This document shows, in pieces, positions 32,576-40,233 of a DNA stretch of 49,999 nt; position 1 is the first letter of the stretch, and each line of letters starts with the position of its first letter. The notes below the pieces were generated by a model. The model was not told the DNA's origin, searched no databases, and saw only the letters and a list, made by a program, of their open reading frames with translations. Origin of the DNA: Streptomyces albipurpureus (lineage in GTDB: Bacteria; Actinomycetota; Actinomycetes; Streptomycetales; Streptomycetaceae); the NCBI RefSeq assembly GCF_023701525.1, contig NZ_JAMQAW010000004.1:5193-55191 (forward strand). Reading direction: 5' to 3'. The position numbers and the translations under genes were made by a program.

Positions 32576-34033
32576 TCAGCTTCGGGCCGGGGCCGGCAGG
32601 TGGATCGTCTTGATCTCTTGGTAGGCCGCGAATCCCTCGGGGCCGAACTCGCGTCCGATACCGGAGTTCTTGTAGCCGCCGAAGGGCCCAGCGACATCGA
32701 AGCGTTGGCAGTTGACGGAGTAGGTGCCGGTGCGGATCTGCCGCGCGATCTCCGTGCCGTGTTCGTCGGTGCCCGCCCACACCGTGCCGGCCAGGCCGTA
32801 GTCGGAGTCGTTGGCGATGCGGATGGCAGCTGCCTCGTCCTCGTAGCGGATGAGGCAGATGACGGGTCCGAAGATCTCCTCCCGTGCGATCCGCATGGAG
32901 TTGTCGACGTCGCCGAAGAGGGTGGGCTCGATGTACCAGCCGCTGGTGAGGTGCTGGGGAACGCCGCCGCCGGCGAGGACCGTGGCGCCCTCCTCCCGAC
33001 CGACGCGGATGTAGTCGAGGTTCCGCTGGCGCTGCTGTTCGGTGACCATGGGGCCGATCATGGTGGCCGGGTCAGCCGGGTCACCGACCTTGAGCGCGGC
33101 AATGGCCGTGGTGAGCTTGGCGGCGATCTCGTCGTAGCGGCTCGCCGGGGCGAGAACGCGGGTCAGGGCGACGCACGCCTGGCCGCTGTTGGCGAAGGCG
33201 CCCAGCATGAGGTTGGGCAGGGCGGCATCGAGGTCCGCGTCATCGAGGATGATGGCGGCTGACTTCCCGCCGAGTTCCAGTGTGACGCGGGTGAGATGCT
33301 CCGCGGCGGCGGCCATGATCTGCTTTCCCGCAGCGACCGAACCGGTGAAGGCGACCTTGTCGATGTCCGGGTGCGCCACCAGATGGGCGCTGGTCTCCCG
33401 GCCGGCGGGGAGGACGCTCAGTACCCCCTCCGGTAGGCCGGCCGCCTCACACACCTCCGCCAGGAGATAGGCGTCCAGTGGTGTTTCCGGAGAGGGCTTG
33501 AGGATGACGGTGCAACCCGCGAGCAAGGCGGGTGCGAGCTTGCCCGCGATGGTCAACTGCGGCACGTTCCACGGGGTGACCGCGGCGACCACACCGACCG
33601 GCTCGCGTCGTACCAGGAGCGGGCCGGTCAGCCCGGGGCGTTCCTCCTCCGCCGTCAGCCCGGCGGCAACCGTCAAGGTCGCGGCGAACGTGGCCACCGC
33701 GCTCAGCGCCTGCGCCCGTAGCGAGACGGTGATGGGGCAACCGTTCTGCAGGGTGATCAGCTCGGCGAGTTCCTGGTGGCGCGAGAGCAGACCGTCCTTG
33801 ATCCGGGTCACCACCGCGATGCGCTCGGCGAGCGTCATCCGTGGCCATGGCCCGTGGTCAAACGCCTCCCGGGCGGCTGCCACCGCCCTGTCCGCATCCG
33901 CCGGGGCCGCATGCGGAACACGACCCACCACCTGCTCGGTCACGGGGGAGACCACATCGATGGTGTTCGGGCCCGCCGGGTCGCACCACTTCCCGCCGAT
34001 GAAGAGGGTGCGGTGTTCCACGATGTCGGTCAT
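32576..34033 (-). CDS. Aldehyde dehydrogenase
   Basis: A 485-residue NAD(P)-dependent aldehyde dehydrogenase. TPWNVPQ near 155 and FTGSVAAGKQI near 230 bind cofactor, ELGGKSA near 253 holds the general-base Glu, and Cys287 in NSGQACVALTR is the catalytic thiol. It ends with the family's FGGYKNSGIGREFGPEGFAAY. The frame runs further upstream, but ATG 34033 (TDIVEHRTLFIGGKW) is the natural start, after GAGGAC. It sits head to tail with the alcohol dehydrogenase and probably completes oxidation to the acid. Confidence 0.92.
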   Translation of the reverse strand: MTDIVEHRTLFIGGKWCDPAGPNTIDVVSPVTEQVVGRVPHAAPADADRAVAAAREAFDHGPWPRMTLAERIAVVTRIKDGLLSRHQELAELITLQNGCPITVSLRAQALSAVATFAATLTVAAGLTAEEERPGLTGPLLVRREPVGVVAAVTPWNVPQLTIAGKLAPALLAGCTVILKPSPETPLDAYLLAEVCEAAGLPEGVLSVLPAGRETSAHLVAHPDIDKVAFTGSVAAGKQIMAAAAEHLTRVTLELGGKSAAIILDDADLDAALPNLMLGAFANSGQACVALTRVLAPASRYDEIAAKLTTAIAALKVGDPADPATMIGPMVTEQQRQRNLDYIRVGREEGATVLAGGGVPQHLTSGWYIEPTLFGDVDNSMRIAREEIFGPVICLIRYEDEAAAIRIANDSDYGLAGTVWAGTDEHGTEIARQIRTGTYSVNCQRFDVAGPFGGYKNSGIGREFGPEGFAAYQEIKTIHLPAPARS

Positions 34034-34678
34034 AGGGGTAGTCCTCGCTTCGTTGCGACGGTGTGGTGCGCTGGGGCGCCGGACCCGTAACCGGCGGTTG
34101 ACGGTGGGCGACCTCCAGGAGTTCAGCCCCGTCTGTTCCTTCACGGCGGCCGCTTCGGTCAGCCGGGAGTCTCAGCCGCGATCACCGGCGGGACGGAGGT
34201 ACAGCCGGGGGAGGTACAACCGTCAGTGCTGCTCGGTCGATCGCGGTAGGTGCTCCCACGGCGGTCGCGGGCCGAAACACAACACGACCGGTGGATGGGT
34301 CGGTTGGATGGCTGATGGCCGCGGGAGGGGTACATCCGGACCTCCCTGAAACGTAGCCGAGCGGCTGCCGGGGGAGCTTGTGTCGGCGGGGTGCTGGTGT
34401 GCTGGTGTGCCGGCGTGTCAAGCGGAGGGCATATGAACTCCCGGTGGCCGTTGAGGTGAACCCTTGGCAGGGTTCCGCAGAGTCAGAACGCGCAGGCGGG
34501 CATCGTGCCTCCGAGCCAGCCAGGGCGTGAGCAACTAGACGCCTGAACCTGTTGTAGACATCTAAGAAGTTAATTCACGCTAACTCCTGTGTCTAGGTTT
34601 TTCAGCGCGTAGTTCGACTCCTTCCCGCTGGCATCCGACCCCGTCGGGGCAATCGCTCCTGATCAGGGCGGCGCACCG
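34034..34678. other. Intergenic region upstream of the aldehyde dehydrogenase
   Basis: About 645 bp with no gene I recognise. The right part (34540-34610) is AT-rich and holds the GTTAA-N6-CTAAC dyad, probably a promoter/operator block. Confidence 0.5.
34569..34584. promoter_or_regulatory. Dyad GTTAA-TTCACG-CTAAC
   Basis: A 16-bp inverted repeat with 4-5 bp arms in AT-rich DNA. The same layout recurs at 36238-36253 ahead of the acyl-CoA dehydrogenase gene, suggesting a shared regulator of this acyl-CoA region. Confidence 0.4.
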
Positions 34679-35539
34679 TCATACCGTGTAGTCGTAGAAC
34701 CCGCGTCCGCTCTTGCGTCCGAGTGTGCCGGCGGCGACCATCCGGCGTAGCAGTGGCGGTGGCGCGTACAGGGGTTCCTTGTACTCCTCGTACATCGACT
34801 CCGCGATGGACTGCGCGGTGTCCAGCCCGATCAGGTCGAGCAGCCGCAACGGCCCCATCGGGTGGGCGCAGCCGAGCACCATGCCCTTGTCGATGTCCTC
34901 GGCCGACGCGACGCCGGCCTCCAGCATGCGCACCGCGGATACGAGGTACGGGGCGAGGAGCGCGTTCACCACAAACCCGGCCCGGTCCCGGGCGAGAACC
35001 ACGGTTTTGCCGAGTGTCCGCTCGGCGAAGGTGGTGATCTGCTCGGTGACCTCCGGCGAGGTGAGCTGGGTGGGAATGACTTCCACGAGACGCTGCACCG
35101 GTACGGGGTTGAAGAAGTGGACGCCTACGACCCGTTGGGGTCGGCTGGTGGCAGCGGCGAGATCGATGATGGGGATCGAGGAGGTGTTGGAGGCGATGAC
35201 GGCATCGTCTGCCAGTACCTGGTCCAGCTGCTTGAAGACCGATGCCTTGTCGTCGTAGCGCTCGATGACCGCCTCGATGACCAGACCGCGCCCGGCGAGG
35301 TCGGCGAGTTCCGAGGTGAAAGAGGTACGGTGCAGAGCCGCTTCGCGCTCCTGTTCGGTCAGCTTGCCGCTGCGCAGGCCCCGGTCGAGCGAGTCGATCA
35401 GCCGCGATCGTCCCGAGGCGATCGCGGCCGGGTCGCGTTCGGCGACGACGACGTCAAGTCCGGCGCGTGCGCACACCTCGGCTATCCCGGCGCCCATCAG
35501 GCCGCAGCCCACGACTCCGACCTTGCTGAAGCTACCCAT
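34679..35539 (-). CDS. 3-hydroxybutyryl-CoA (3-hydroxyacyl-CoA) dehydrogenase
   Basis: A 286-residue stand-alone enzyme that oxidises 3-hydroxyacyl-CoA to 3-ketoacyl-CoA with NAD(P)+. The Rossmann motif VGVVGCGLMGAGIAEVCARAG opens the protein, NTSSIPI and HFFNPVPV (with the catalytic His) lie near 117 and 138, and the C-terminal helical domain has RAGFVVNALLAPYLVSAV and LLDLIGLDTA. Length and order are normal. It would act after an enoyl-CoA hydratase, which here is only the MaoC relic at 37870. Confidence 0.92.
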   Translation of the reverse strand: MGSFSKVGVVGCGLMGAGIAEVCARAGLDVVVAERDPAAIASGRSRLIDSLDRGLRSGKLTEQEREAALHRTSFTSELADLAGRGLVIEAVIERYDDKASVFKQLDQVLADDAVIASNTSSIPIIDLAAATSRPQRVVGVHFFNPVPVQRLVEVIPTQLTSPEVTEQITTFAERTLGKTVVLARDRAGFVVNALLAPYLVSAVRMLEAGVASAEDIDKGMVLGCAHPMGPLRLLDLIGLDTAQSIAESMYEEYKEPLYAPPPLLRRMVAAGTLGRKSGRGFYDYTV

Positions 35540-35593
35540 CTCTGAGGGTCCTCTCTCGGTGTCCGCCGAGCGGGGGCGGAGGAATGGCCCGGT

Positions 35594-35977
35594 TCAGCGC
35601 CACCGCTCCTGGGCGCCCGGGTTGCAGACTTCGAAGACGAGTTGGGTGGAGTCCGCAGTGATGACACCTGCCGGACGTACGCGATCGCCCGCCCACACCA
35701 GATGCGGCGGGGTCCCCGTGACGCGGCAGTGGAACATAAAGCCCTCGGGGAACCGCACGAGTGACTCATTGCGCGCCAACCTGCTGTAGCGGTGGACCAC
35801 CGTCGTCCGCACCACCACGCCGTATCCCTCGGTGTGTTGGGGCTCAAGATCGTTCGATGAGCACACCGGGCACAGGAGTCGCCGGAAGGAGGCGGTGCCG
35901 CACCAACGGCAGCGCTGATAGACCAGGCCGGGTTCCCCGTGTACCGCGTCCGTGAGGCCATTGGCTGGCTGGAACAT
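35594..35977 (-). CDS. Zn-ribbon / OB-fold protein (DUF35, ChsH2-like)
   Basis: A 127-residue protein with a zinc ribbon of two CxxC pairs (CRWC and CPVC, residues 23-41) followed by an OB-fold acyl-CoA-associated domain (YGVVVRTTVVHRYSR, FMFHCRVTGTPPHLVWAGDRV). Such proteins are partners of thiolases/lipid-transfer-type ketothiolases or of MaoC hydratases in steroid and fatty-acid breakdown. Here both thiolase genes and the MaoC gene nearby are broken, leaving this partner apparently alone. It lies 54 bases upstream of the hydroxyacyl-CoA dehydrogenase on the same strand. Confidence 0.82.
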   Translation of the reverse strand: MFQPANGLTDAVHGEPGLVYQRCRWCGTASFRRLLCPVCSSNDLEPQHTEGYGVVVRTTVVHRYSRLARNESLVRFPEGFMFHCRVTGTPPHLVWAGDRVRPAGVITADSTQLVFEVCNPGAQERWR

Positions 35978-36031
35978 GTCTCGACCCCCTGTGGTCGGTT
36001 GAAGGGCGGCGCGCCACCACTCTCAATCTAT

Positions 36032-36066
36032 GGCACTGAGTGCCGAGGGTAAAGGTACTGAGTGCC
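36032..36066. promoter_or_regulatory. Two palindromic operators GG(C/T)ACTGAGTGCC, 22 bp apart
   Basis: GGCACTGAGTGCC (36032-36044) is a perfect 13-bp palindrome and GGTACTGAGTGCC (36054-36066) is the same with one change. Centre-to-centre spacing is 22 bp, two helical turns. The pair starts 55 bases upstream of the DUF35 ATG. Typical of a TetR-type dimer-pair operator. Confidence 0.7.
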
Positions 36067-36237
36067 AGGAGTTCTGGAGTGTGGGGTCCGCCCGTCAGTT
36101 CAGTGGTCCCGTCCTGGTGTGCCGAGCCCTGAAGGCGGCCTGGTTGTGGAATGGGCAGGAGAGGGCTCACTCACGCGCGGGCCCCTGGTAGTCGCGGCCA
36201 TCAGGAAATTCTGCTCTTCAAGTCCTAGACAGGGCAG

Positions 36238-36253
36238 GTTAATGGAAATTAAC
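36238..36253. promoter_or_regulatory. Dyad GTTAA-TGGAAA-TTAAC
   Basis: Perfect 5-bp arms around a 6-bp centre, 50 bases before the acyl-CoA dehydrogenase start and within AT-rich promoter-like DNA. Same design as 34569-34584. Confidence 0.45.
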
Positions 36254-36302
36254 TTACTGACTGTCCGGTGAACACCGGTCTGCCGAGGAAGGAAGTGTCA
36301 TC

Positions 36303-37460
36303 GTGCGCCGCAGCGTGTTCACCGAGGACCACGAGGCGTTTCGGACAACCATCCGAGAGTTCATCGCCAAGGAGGTCACCCCGTACTACGCCGACTGGGA
36401 GCGGGAGGGCCGGGTTCCCCGCGGCCTCTACCGCAAGCTCGGCGCACTCGGCGTTTTCGCCATCCAGGTGCCCGAGGAGTACGGCGGCGCGGGCATCACC
36501 GACTTCACGTATCAGGCGGTGATCCGTGAGGAGTGCGGTCGCGCGGGCGTTGGGTTCGGTGCGGACACGGTGCACACCTGTCTTGTCCTCCCCTACCTGC
36601 TGGAATTCGGCGATGCGCGGCAGAAGGCCCGCTGGCTTCCCGGGTTTCTCTCCGGCGCTCTGATGACCGCCATCGCGATGACCGAACCGGGCACCGGATC
36701 TGATCTGGCCGGGATCGCCACCCGCGCGCACCTCGCCGATGACGGTACCCACTACATCCTCAACGGAGCCAAGACCTTCATCACGGGTGGCGCCCAGGCC
36801 GACCTCGTCCTGGTCGTCTGTCGAACCTCCCCCCATGACCCCGACAACCGCCGGGCCGGTCTGTCGATCCTCTGTGTGGACACGACCTCCGAGGGGTTCG
36901 GTGTCGGACGCAGGCTGGACAAGATCGGCCTGCGCGCACAGGACACCGCCGAACTGTCCTTCACCGATGTCAAGGTGCCGGTGGACAACCTCCTCGGCGA
37001 GGAGGGCCAAGCCTTCGCCTATCTCACCCACAACCTCGTTGTGGAGCGTCTCGCGGCGGCCGTCAACGCCTGTGCCAACGCGGCCGGCGCGATCGGCTTC
37101 GCCACGGAGTATGTGCGCGAGCGCCACGTCTTCGGCAAACCGGTCGCCGCCTTCCAGAACACCAAGTTCGTGCTCGCCGAATGCTCCACCGAGGTCGTCG
37201 CCGCCCAAGCCCTGGTGGATCGCGCCCTGGCGGCGCACGGCCTCGGGGAGCTCACCCCCGCCGACGCGGCCAGGACCAAACTCTTCTGCACGGAGGTCGC
37301 CGGCCGTGTCATCGACCGATGCCTTCAACTGCACGGCGGATACGGCTACATGCTTGAGTACCCGATCGCCCGCCTCTACGCGGACACCCGTGTCTCACGG
37401 ATCTACGCGGGGACCAGCGAGGTCATGAAGACGATCATCGCCAAGGACCTCGGGCTCTGA
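36303..37460 (+). CDS. Acyl-CoA dehydrogenase
   Basis: A 385-residue FAD enzyme that introduces the alpha-beta double bond in an acyl-CoA. Family segments in order are FRTTIREFIAKEVTPYY, VPEEYGGAGITDF, AMTEPGTGSDLAGI near 127, the beta-domain FTDVKVPVDNLLG near 220, and the C-terminal QLHGGYGYMLEYPIARLYADTRV with the FAD-contacting IYAGTSEVMK. The GTG start follows GGAAG. A thiolase gene fragment begins 38 bases downstream on the same strand. Confidence 0.93.
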   Translation: MRRSVFTEDHEAFRTTIREFIAKEVTPYYADWEREGRVPRGLYRKLGALGVFAIQVPEEYGGAGITDFTYQAVIREECGRAGVGFGADTVHTCLVLPYLLEFGDARQKARWLPGFLSGALMTAIAMTEPGTGSDLAGIATRAHLADDGTHYILNGAKTFITGGAQADLVLVVCRTSPHDPDNRRAGLSILCVDTTSEGFGVGRRLDKIGLRAQDTAELSFTDVKVPVDNLLGEEGQAFAYLTHNLVVERLAAAVNACANAAGAIGFATEYVRERHVFGKPVAAFQNTKFVLAECSTEVVAAQALVDRALAAHGLGELTPADAARTKLFCTEVAGRVIDRCLQLHGGYGYMLEYPIARLYADTRVSRIYAGTSEVMKTIIAKDLGL

Positions 37461-37498
37461 CCCGTGCCGCCCTGCCCCATGTCTCCCAGGAGGACCCC

Positions 37499-37868
37499 AT
37501 GCGCGACGCAGTGATTGTCGACGCCGTCCGCACCGCCGTCGGCAAGAGGGGCGGCTCGCTCTCCCAGTTGCATGCCGCCTCACTCTCCGCCCATGTCCTT
37601 ACCTCCCTCGCCGAGCGCACCGGCCTGGACCCAGCCAGCGTCGACGATGTGATCTTGGGCTGCGCTTCCGGCGTCGGGATGCAGGCCGGCTGCGTCGGCC
37701 GCGCAGCGGTCCTGGCCGCCGACTGGCCCGAATCCGTGCCAGGGCTGACCATCGACCGCCAGTGCGGCTCGTCCCAACAGGCCGTCCATCAGGCGGCGGC
37801 AGGCGTGATAGCCGGCCAGTACGACGTCGCTGTCGCGGGAGGCGTCGAGATCATGAGCGCCATCCCGG
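37499..37868 (+). pseudogene. Acetyl-CoA acetyltransferase (thiolase), N-terminal fragment
   Basis: Starts normally after CCAGGAGGA with RDAVIVDAVRTAVGKRGG and continues through LGCASGVGMQAGC and the active-site Cys89 in DRQCGSSQQAVHQA, then GGVEIMSAIP. Homology stops near residue 123 of an expected ~390, where the DNA turns into the minus-strand MaoC fragment. The His and second Cys of the active site are missing, so no ketothiolase activity is possible. It follows the acyl-CoA dehydrogenase in what was once a beta-oxidation operon. Confidence 0.82.
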
Positions 37869-38050
37869 CAGAACAGAAAGGTCGGAGGGATGGGCAGGTC
37901 ACGGTGGCCGGCCGCCCTGGCGGTCGCGGCATCGGTGTAGACGCTCTCGGTCGCTCCGGTTGCCAGGGCGAAGGAGCGCAGCCTGCCGGGTTCGGCCACG
38001 GTGGAGAACTCGGGGCTGCGGCTGCCGATGATGCCTCGGTCGATGGCCAT
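37868..38050 (-). pseudogene. MaoC-like hydratase (FAS1-type dehydratase), N-terminal fragment
   Basis: The minus-strand ATG at 38050 starts AIDRGIIGSRSPEFSTVAEP, then RSFALATGATESVYTD and AAGHRDLPIPPTFLFC, the N-terminal hot-dog half of FAS1_DH_region/MaoC enoyl-CoA hydratases. It stops resembling the family after about 60 residues, exactly where the converging thiolase fragment ends. The remaining ~80 or more residues, including any catalytic Asp/His, are gone. A reading frame continues antisense to the thiolase but is not homologous. Confidence 0.75.
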
Positions 38051-38053
38051 GGG

Positions 38054-38149
38054 TCAGGAGAACCCGCCTGCTTCGGCGTTGGTCCGCGCTGCACCGGGTT
38101 TGACGGACGGGACCATCCCAACGCCTGCGATCAGCACTCTGCGCCCCAT
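38054..38149 (-). pseudogene. Thiolase/lipid-transfer-like gene reduced to 31 codons
   Basis: A clear start (GGAGGAAAAT before ATG 38149) opens GRRVLIAGVGMVPSVKPG, the usual beginning of SCP-x/thiolase-like lipid-transfer proteins. After about 20 residues it passes to TNAEAGGFS and a stop 3 bases before the MaoC start. This looks like an in-frame internal deletion that joined the first and last codons of a ~390-codon gene. Such thiolases are the usual partner of DUF35 proteins like that at 35594. Confidence 0.55.
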
Positions 38150-38368
38150 ATTTTCCTCCAGTGAGATGGGTTATCGTGTATTCACTTTCTTGTGTGTTTT
38201 CCCTGGTGCCAAGCTTCCGGGTGCCGGGTTTCTCTGTTCTTGTGGAGTAAGGCCGGGGGTGGTGGCCAGTACGTCGTGAGGTGTTCGGCAGAGTGGGAAG
38301 GCGCGGTGCCCGCCCCACGGATCACTCCGGGTGGCGGGCAGCCGCGCCTTCGGGGCGTCGATGGGGAC

Positions 38369-39694
38369 TCAGGACTTCGCCGCCAACCTCGCGGCGTCTC
38401 GGTCGGGGTGGACCACCAACAGGGCCACCGCCGCGCCGATCATCGTGGTGACCCCGAGGACGAGGAACCCGTCGCCGTAGCCGACCGCGACGGATTCGCT
38501 GGAGGAGACCAGCGTGCCGATGACGAGCGGGGCGACGATCCCGCCGAGGCTGTACACCCCGGTCACGATGCCGAAGACGGTCCCGCGCTGCTTCGCCGGT
38601 ATGACATCGGCCAGGCCGGCGAAGGCGACGCCGTAGCCGGCGGAGTTCAGACAGGAGCCGAGAGCCAGCAGCAGCATCTGCGGCGCGCCCCGGTCCATGG
38701 AGGAGAACGCGATGGTGCACACACCGGACGTGAGGACCAGTGCGCCCGGCAGGACTCCGCGGGTGATGCGGTTGGTGATCCCTCTGCGGGTCATGACCGC
38801 GGAGACGACTCCGACCAGGATCACGGCGACTGCCGATCCGAGGTAGGGCAGCGCGACCAGATTGCCCGCGGTGGTGGCGTCGTAGCCAAGCCCCTCCCGT
38901 AGATAGAGCGGCAGCCAGCTGACCTTGACCGAGGTGTTGGCGTATGCGACGAAGAACAACACGGCCATCCCGATGAGCGTGCCGGTGGAGAACAGCCGTC
39001 TCAGCGGTACATGGTCGGGCAGGGCCGGTGCGTTCGCCGCCGTGCCGTGACCGCCCGACGCTGCTTCCGGGCCGGAATCGCCGCCGATCACCCACAACAC
39101 CGCAACCACGGCGCCGACGACGGCCAGTACGCCGAAGGCCGCGTGCCAGGAGTAGGTCAGGATGACCCAGGTCAGTATCGGAGCCGCGATCAGTGGGCCG
39201 ATGCCCGCACCCGCGACGACGATCGAGCTGGGGATTGCCCGCTTGTGCGCGGGGAACCACGAGTGCGCCACCTGCATCGCGAGAGCGGTGGTCGGCCCCT
39301 CGGCCAAGCCCAACAGCACCCGACAGGCGACGATCGTGGTGAAGCCGACCTGTGCGGTCATCGGGGCCAGGCTCAGTGCCCACACCGCGGCGATGCCGGC
39401 CAGGAGCCACCGGGCCGGCAACTTGCCTCCGAGCCATCCGCCGAGGACGCAACCAACGGCGAAGAGCCAGTAGAAGCTGGACTGGATGACACCGAACTGC
39501 GAGTCGTCGAGGTCCAGCTCTTCCTTCATGCCGACCCCGGCCAGGCCCACGACCACCTTGTCGGCGTAGTTGACGAGCATCAGGCAGACGAGCAGCGCGA
39601 GTACCACCCACGCCCTGCGTCTCGTCGGGGAGCGTCGAGCTGCTGTCGCGCCCGATGGGGTGGAGCCCGGCACTTCTTGCTGATCGACGGCCAC
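38369..39694 (-). CDS. MFS transporter
   Basis: A 441-residue major-facilitator protein with twelve predicted spans. The first is RAWVVLALLVCLMLVNYADKVVVGLAG, followed by a loop with GGWLGGKLPARWLL between spans 2 and 3 and GPTTALAMQVAHSWFPAHKRAI, the pattern of the anion/organic-acid:cation symporter (ACS, phthalate/glucarate-type) group. GTG 39694 after GGGAGG is preferred; a TTG at 39760 is also in frame. It probably brings in the organic acid metabolised by the neighbouring acyl-CoA genes. Confidence 0.85.
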   Translation of the reverse strand: MAVDQQEVPGSTPSGATAARRSPTRRRAWVVLALLVCLMLVNYADKVVVGLAGVGMKEELDLDDSQFGVIQSSFYWLFAVGCVLGGWLGGKLPARWLLAGIAAVWALSLAPMTAQVGFTTIVACRVLLGLAEGPTTALAMQVAHSWFPAHKRAIPSSIVVAGAGIGPLIAAPILTWVILTYSWHAAFGVLAVVGAVVAVLWVIGGDSGPEAASGGHGTAANAPALPDHVPLRRLFSTGTLIGMAVLFFVAYANTSVKVSWLPLYLREGLGYDATTAGNLVALPYLGSAVAVILVGVVSAVMTRRGITNRITRGVLPGALVLTSGVCTIAFSSMDRGAPQMLLLALGSCLNSAGYGVAFAGLADVIPAKQRGTVFGIVTGVYSLGGIVAPLVIGTLVSSSESVAVGYGDGFLVLGVTTMIGAAVALLVVHPDRDAARLAAKS

Positions 39695-40233
39695 GAGGCC
39701 TCCCTGATCCAGCTGGCTGATGTGAGCAGGAAGTGAATCACCCCTAACAAGTACACACAAGAGAATGAACTGATATCACTGGTCTAGGCATAAACCAGTG
39801 ACTTTCACCTAACCTGATGCAGAGGTGGATGGGCGATGTCCGCGATCTGCCTGAGGTGTTGAAGGGGGGCGCGGCAGCCGCATGGCCGCGCCCGAACGGT
39901 CGCCGTGGCCGGCTCACCCGCCGCCTGAGGGCTCCCTGACGCTCATCCGACGTGGCGCTGCCAGGCTGCCGTGTTGAGGGACGGCTGTGCGGGAGGTGGG
40001 CAGCGACCCTGCTGGGTGTATGTCACCCCATACGTTAGGTAGGATTTACTTAGCCCTTCGATACGCCTTGGACCCAGAAGCGCCGAAAGCGCTGAGGTAG
40101 GCGGGCCGAAGGGCGATTGCAGCCCCGTAGCCCGTGCCACCGACCGAGAGCAACATGTGTGAGCTGCCGATCACAACAACGGTCGTATGTTGTACCTTTA
40201 CCCGAGGCGGCTTACAGCGAGGGGCGAACAGCG
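39695..40233. other. Divergent region between MFS and double-TetR genes
   Basis: About 540 bp. AT-rich blocks near 39740-39830 and 40020-40060 look promoter-like. The only clear structure is the 8-bp inverted repeat at 39776-39801. No gene recognised. Confidence 0.5.
39776..39801. promoter_or_regulatory. Inverted repeat TCACTGGT-N10-ACCAGTGA upstream of the MFS gene
   Basis: Perfect 8-bp arms at 39776-39783 and 39794-39801, 82 bases upstream of the MFS start in AT-rich DNA. A likely operator; the divergent double-TetR protein is the obvious candidate to bind it. Confidence 0.6.

Larger units (their letters stand above)
35978..36302. other. Divergent promoter region, DUF35 gene / acyl-CoA dehydrogenase gene
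   Basis: A 325-bp regulatory interval with two copies of a 13-bp palindrome near the DUF35 gene and a separate GTTAA-N6-TTAAC dyad near the acyl-CoA dehydrogenase gene. Confidence 0.65.
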
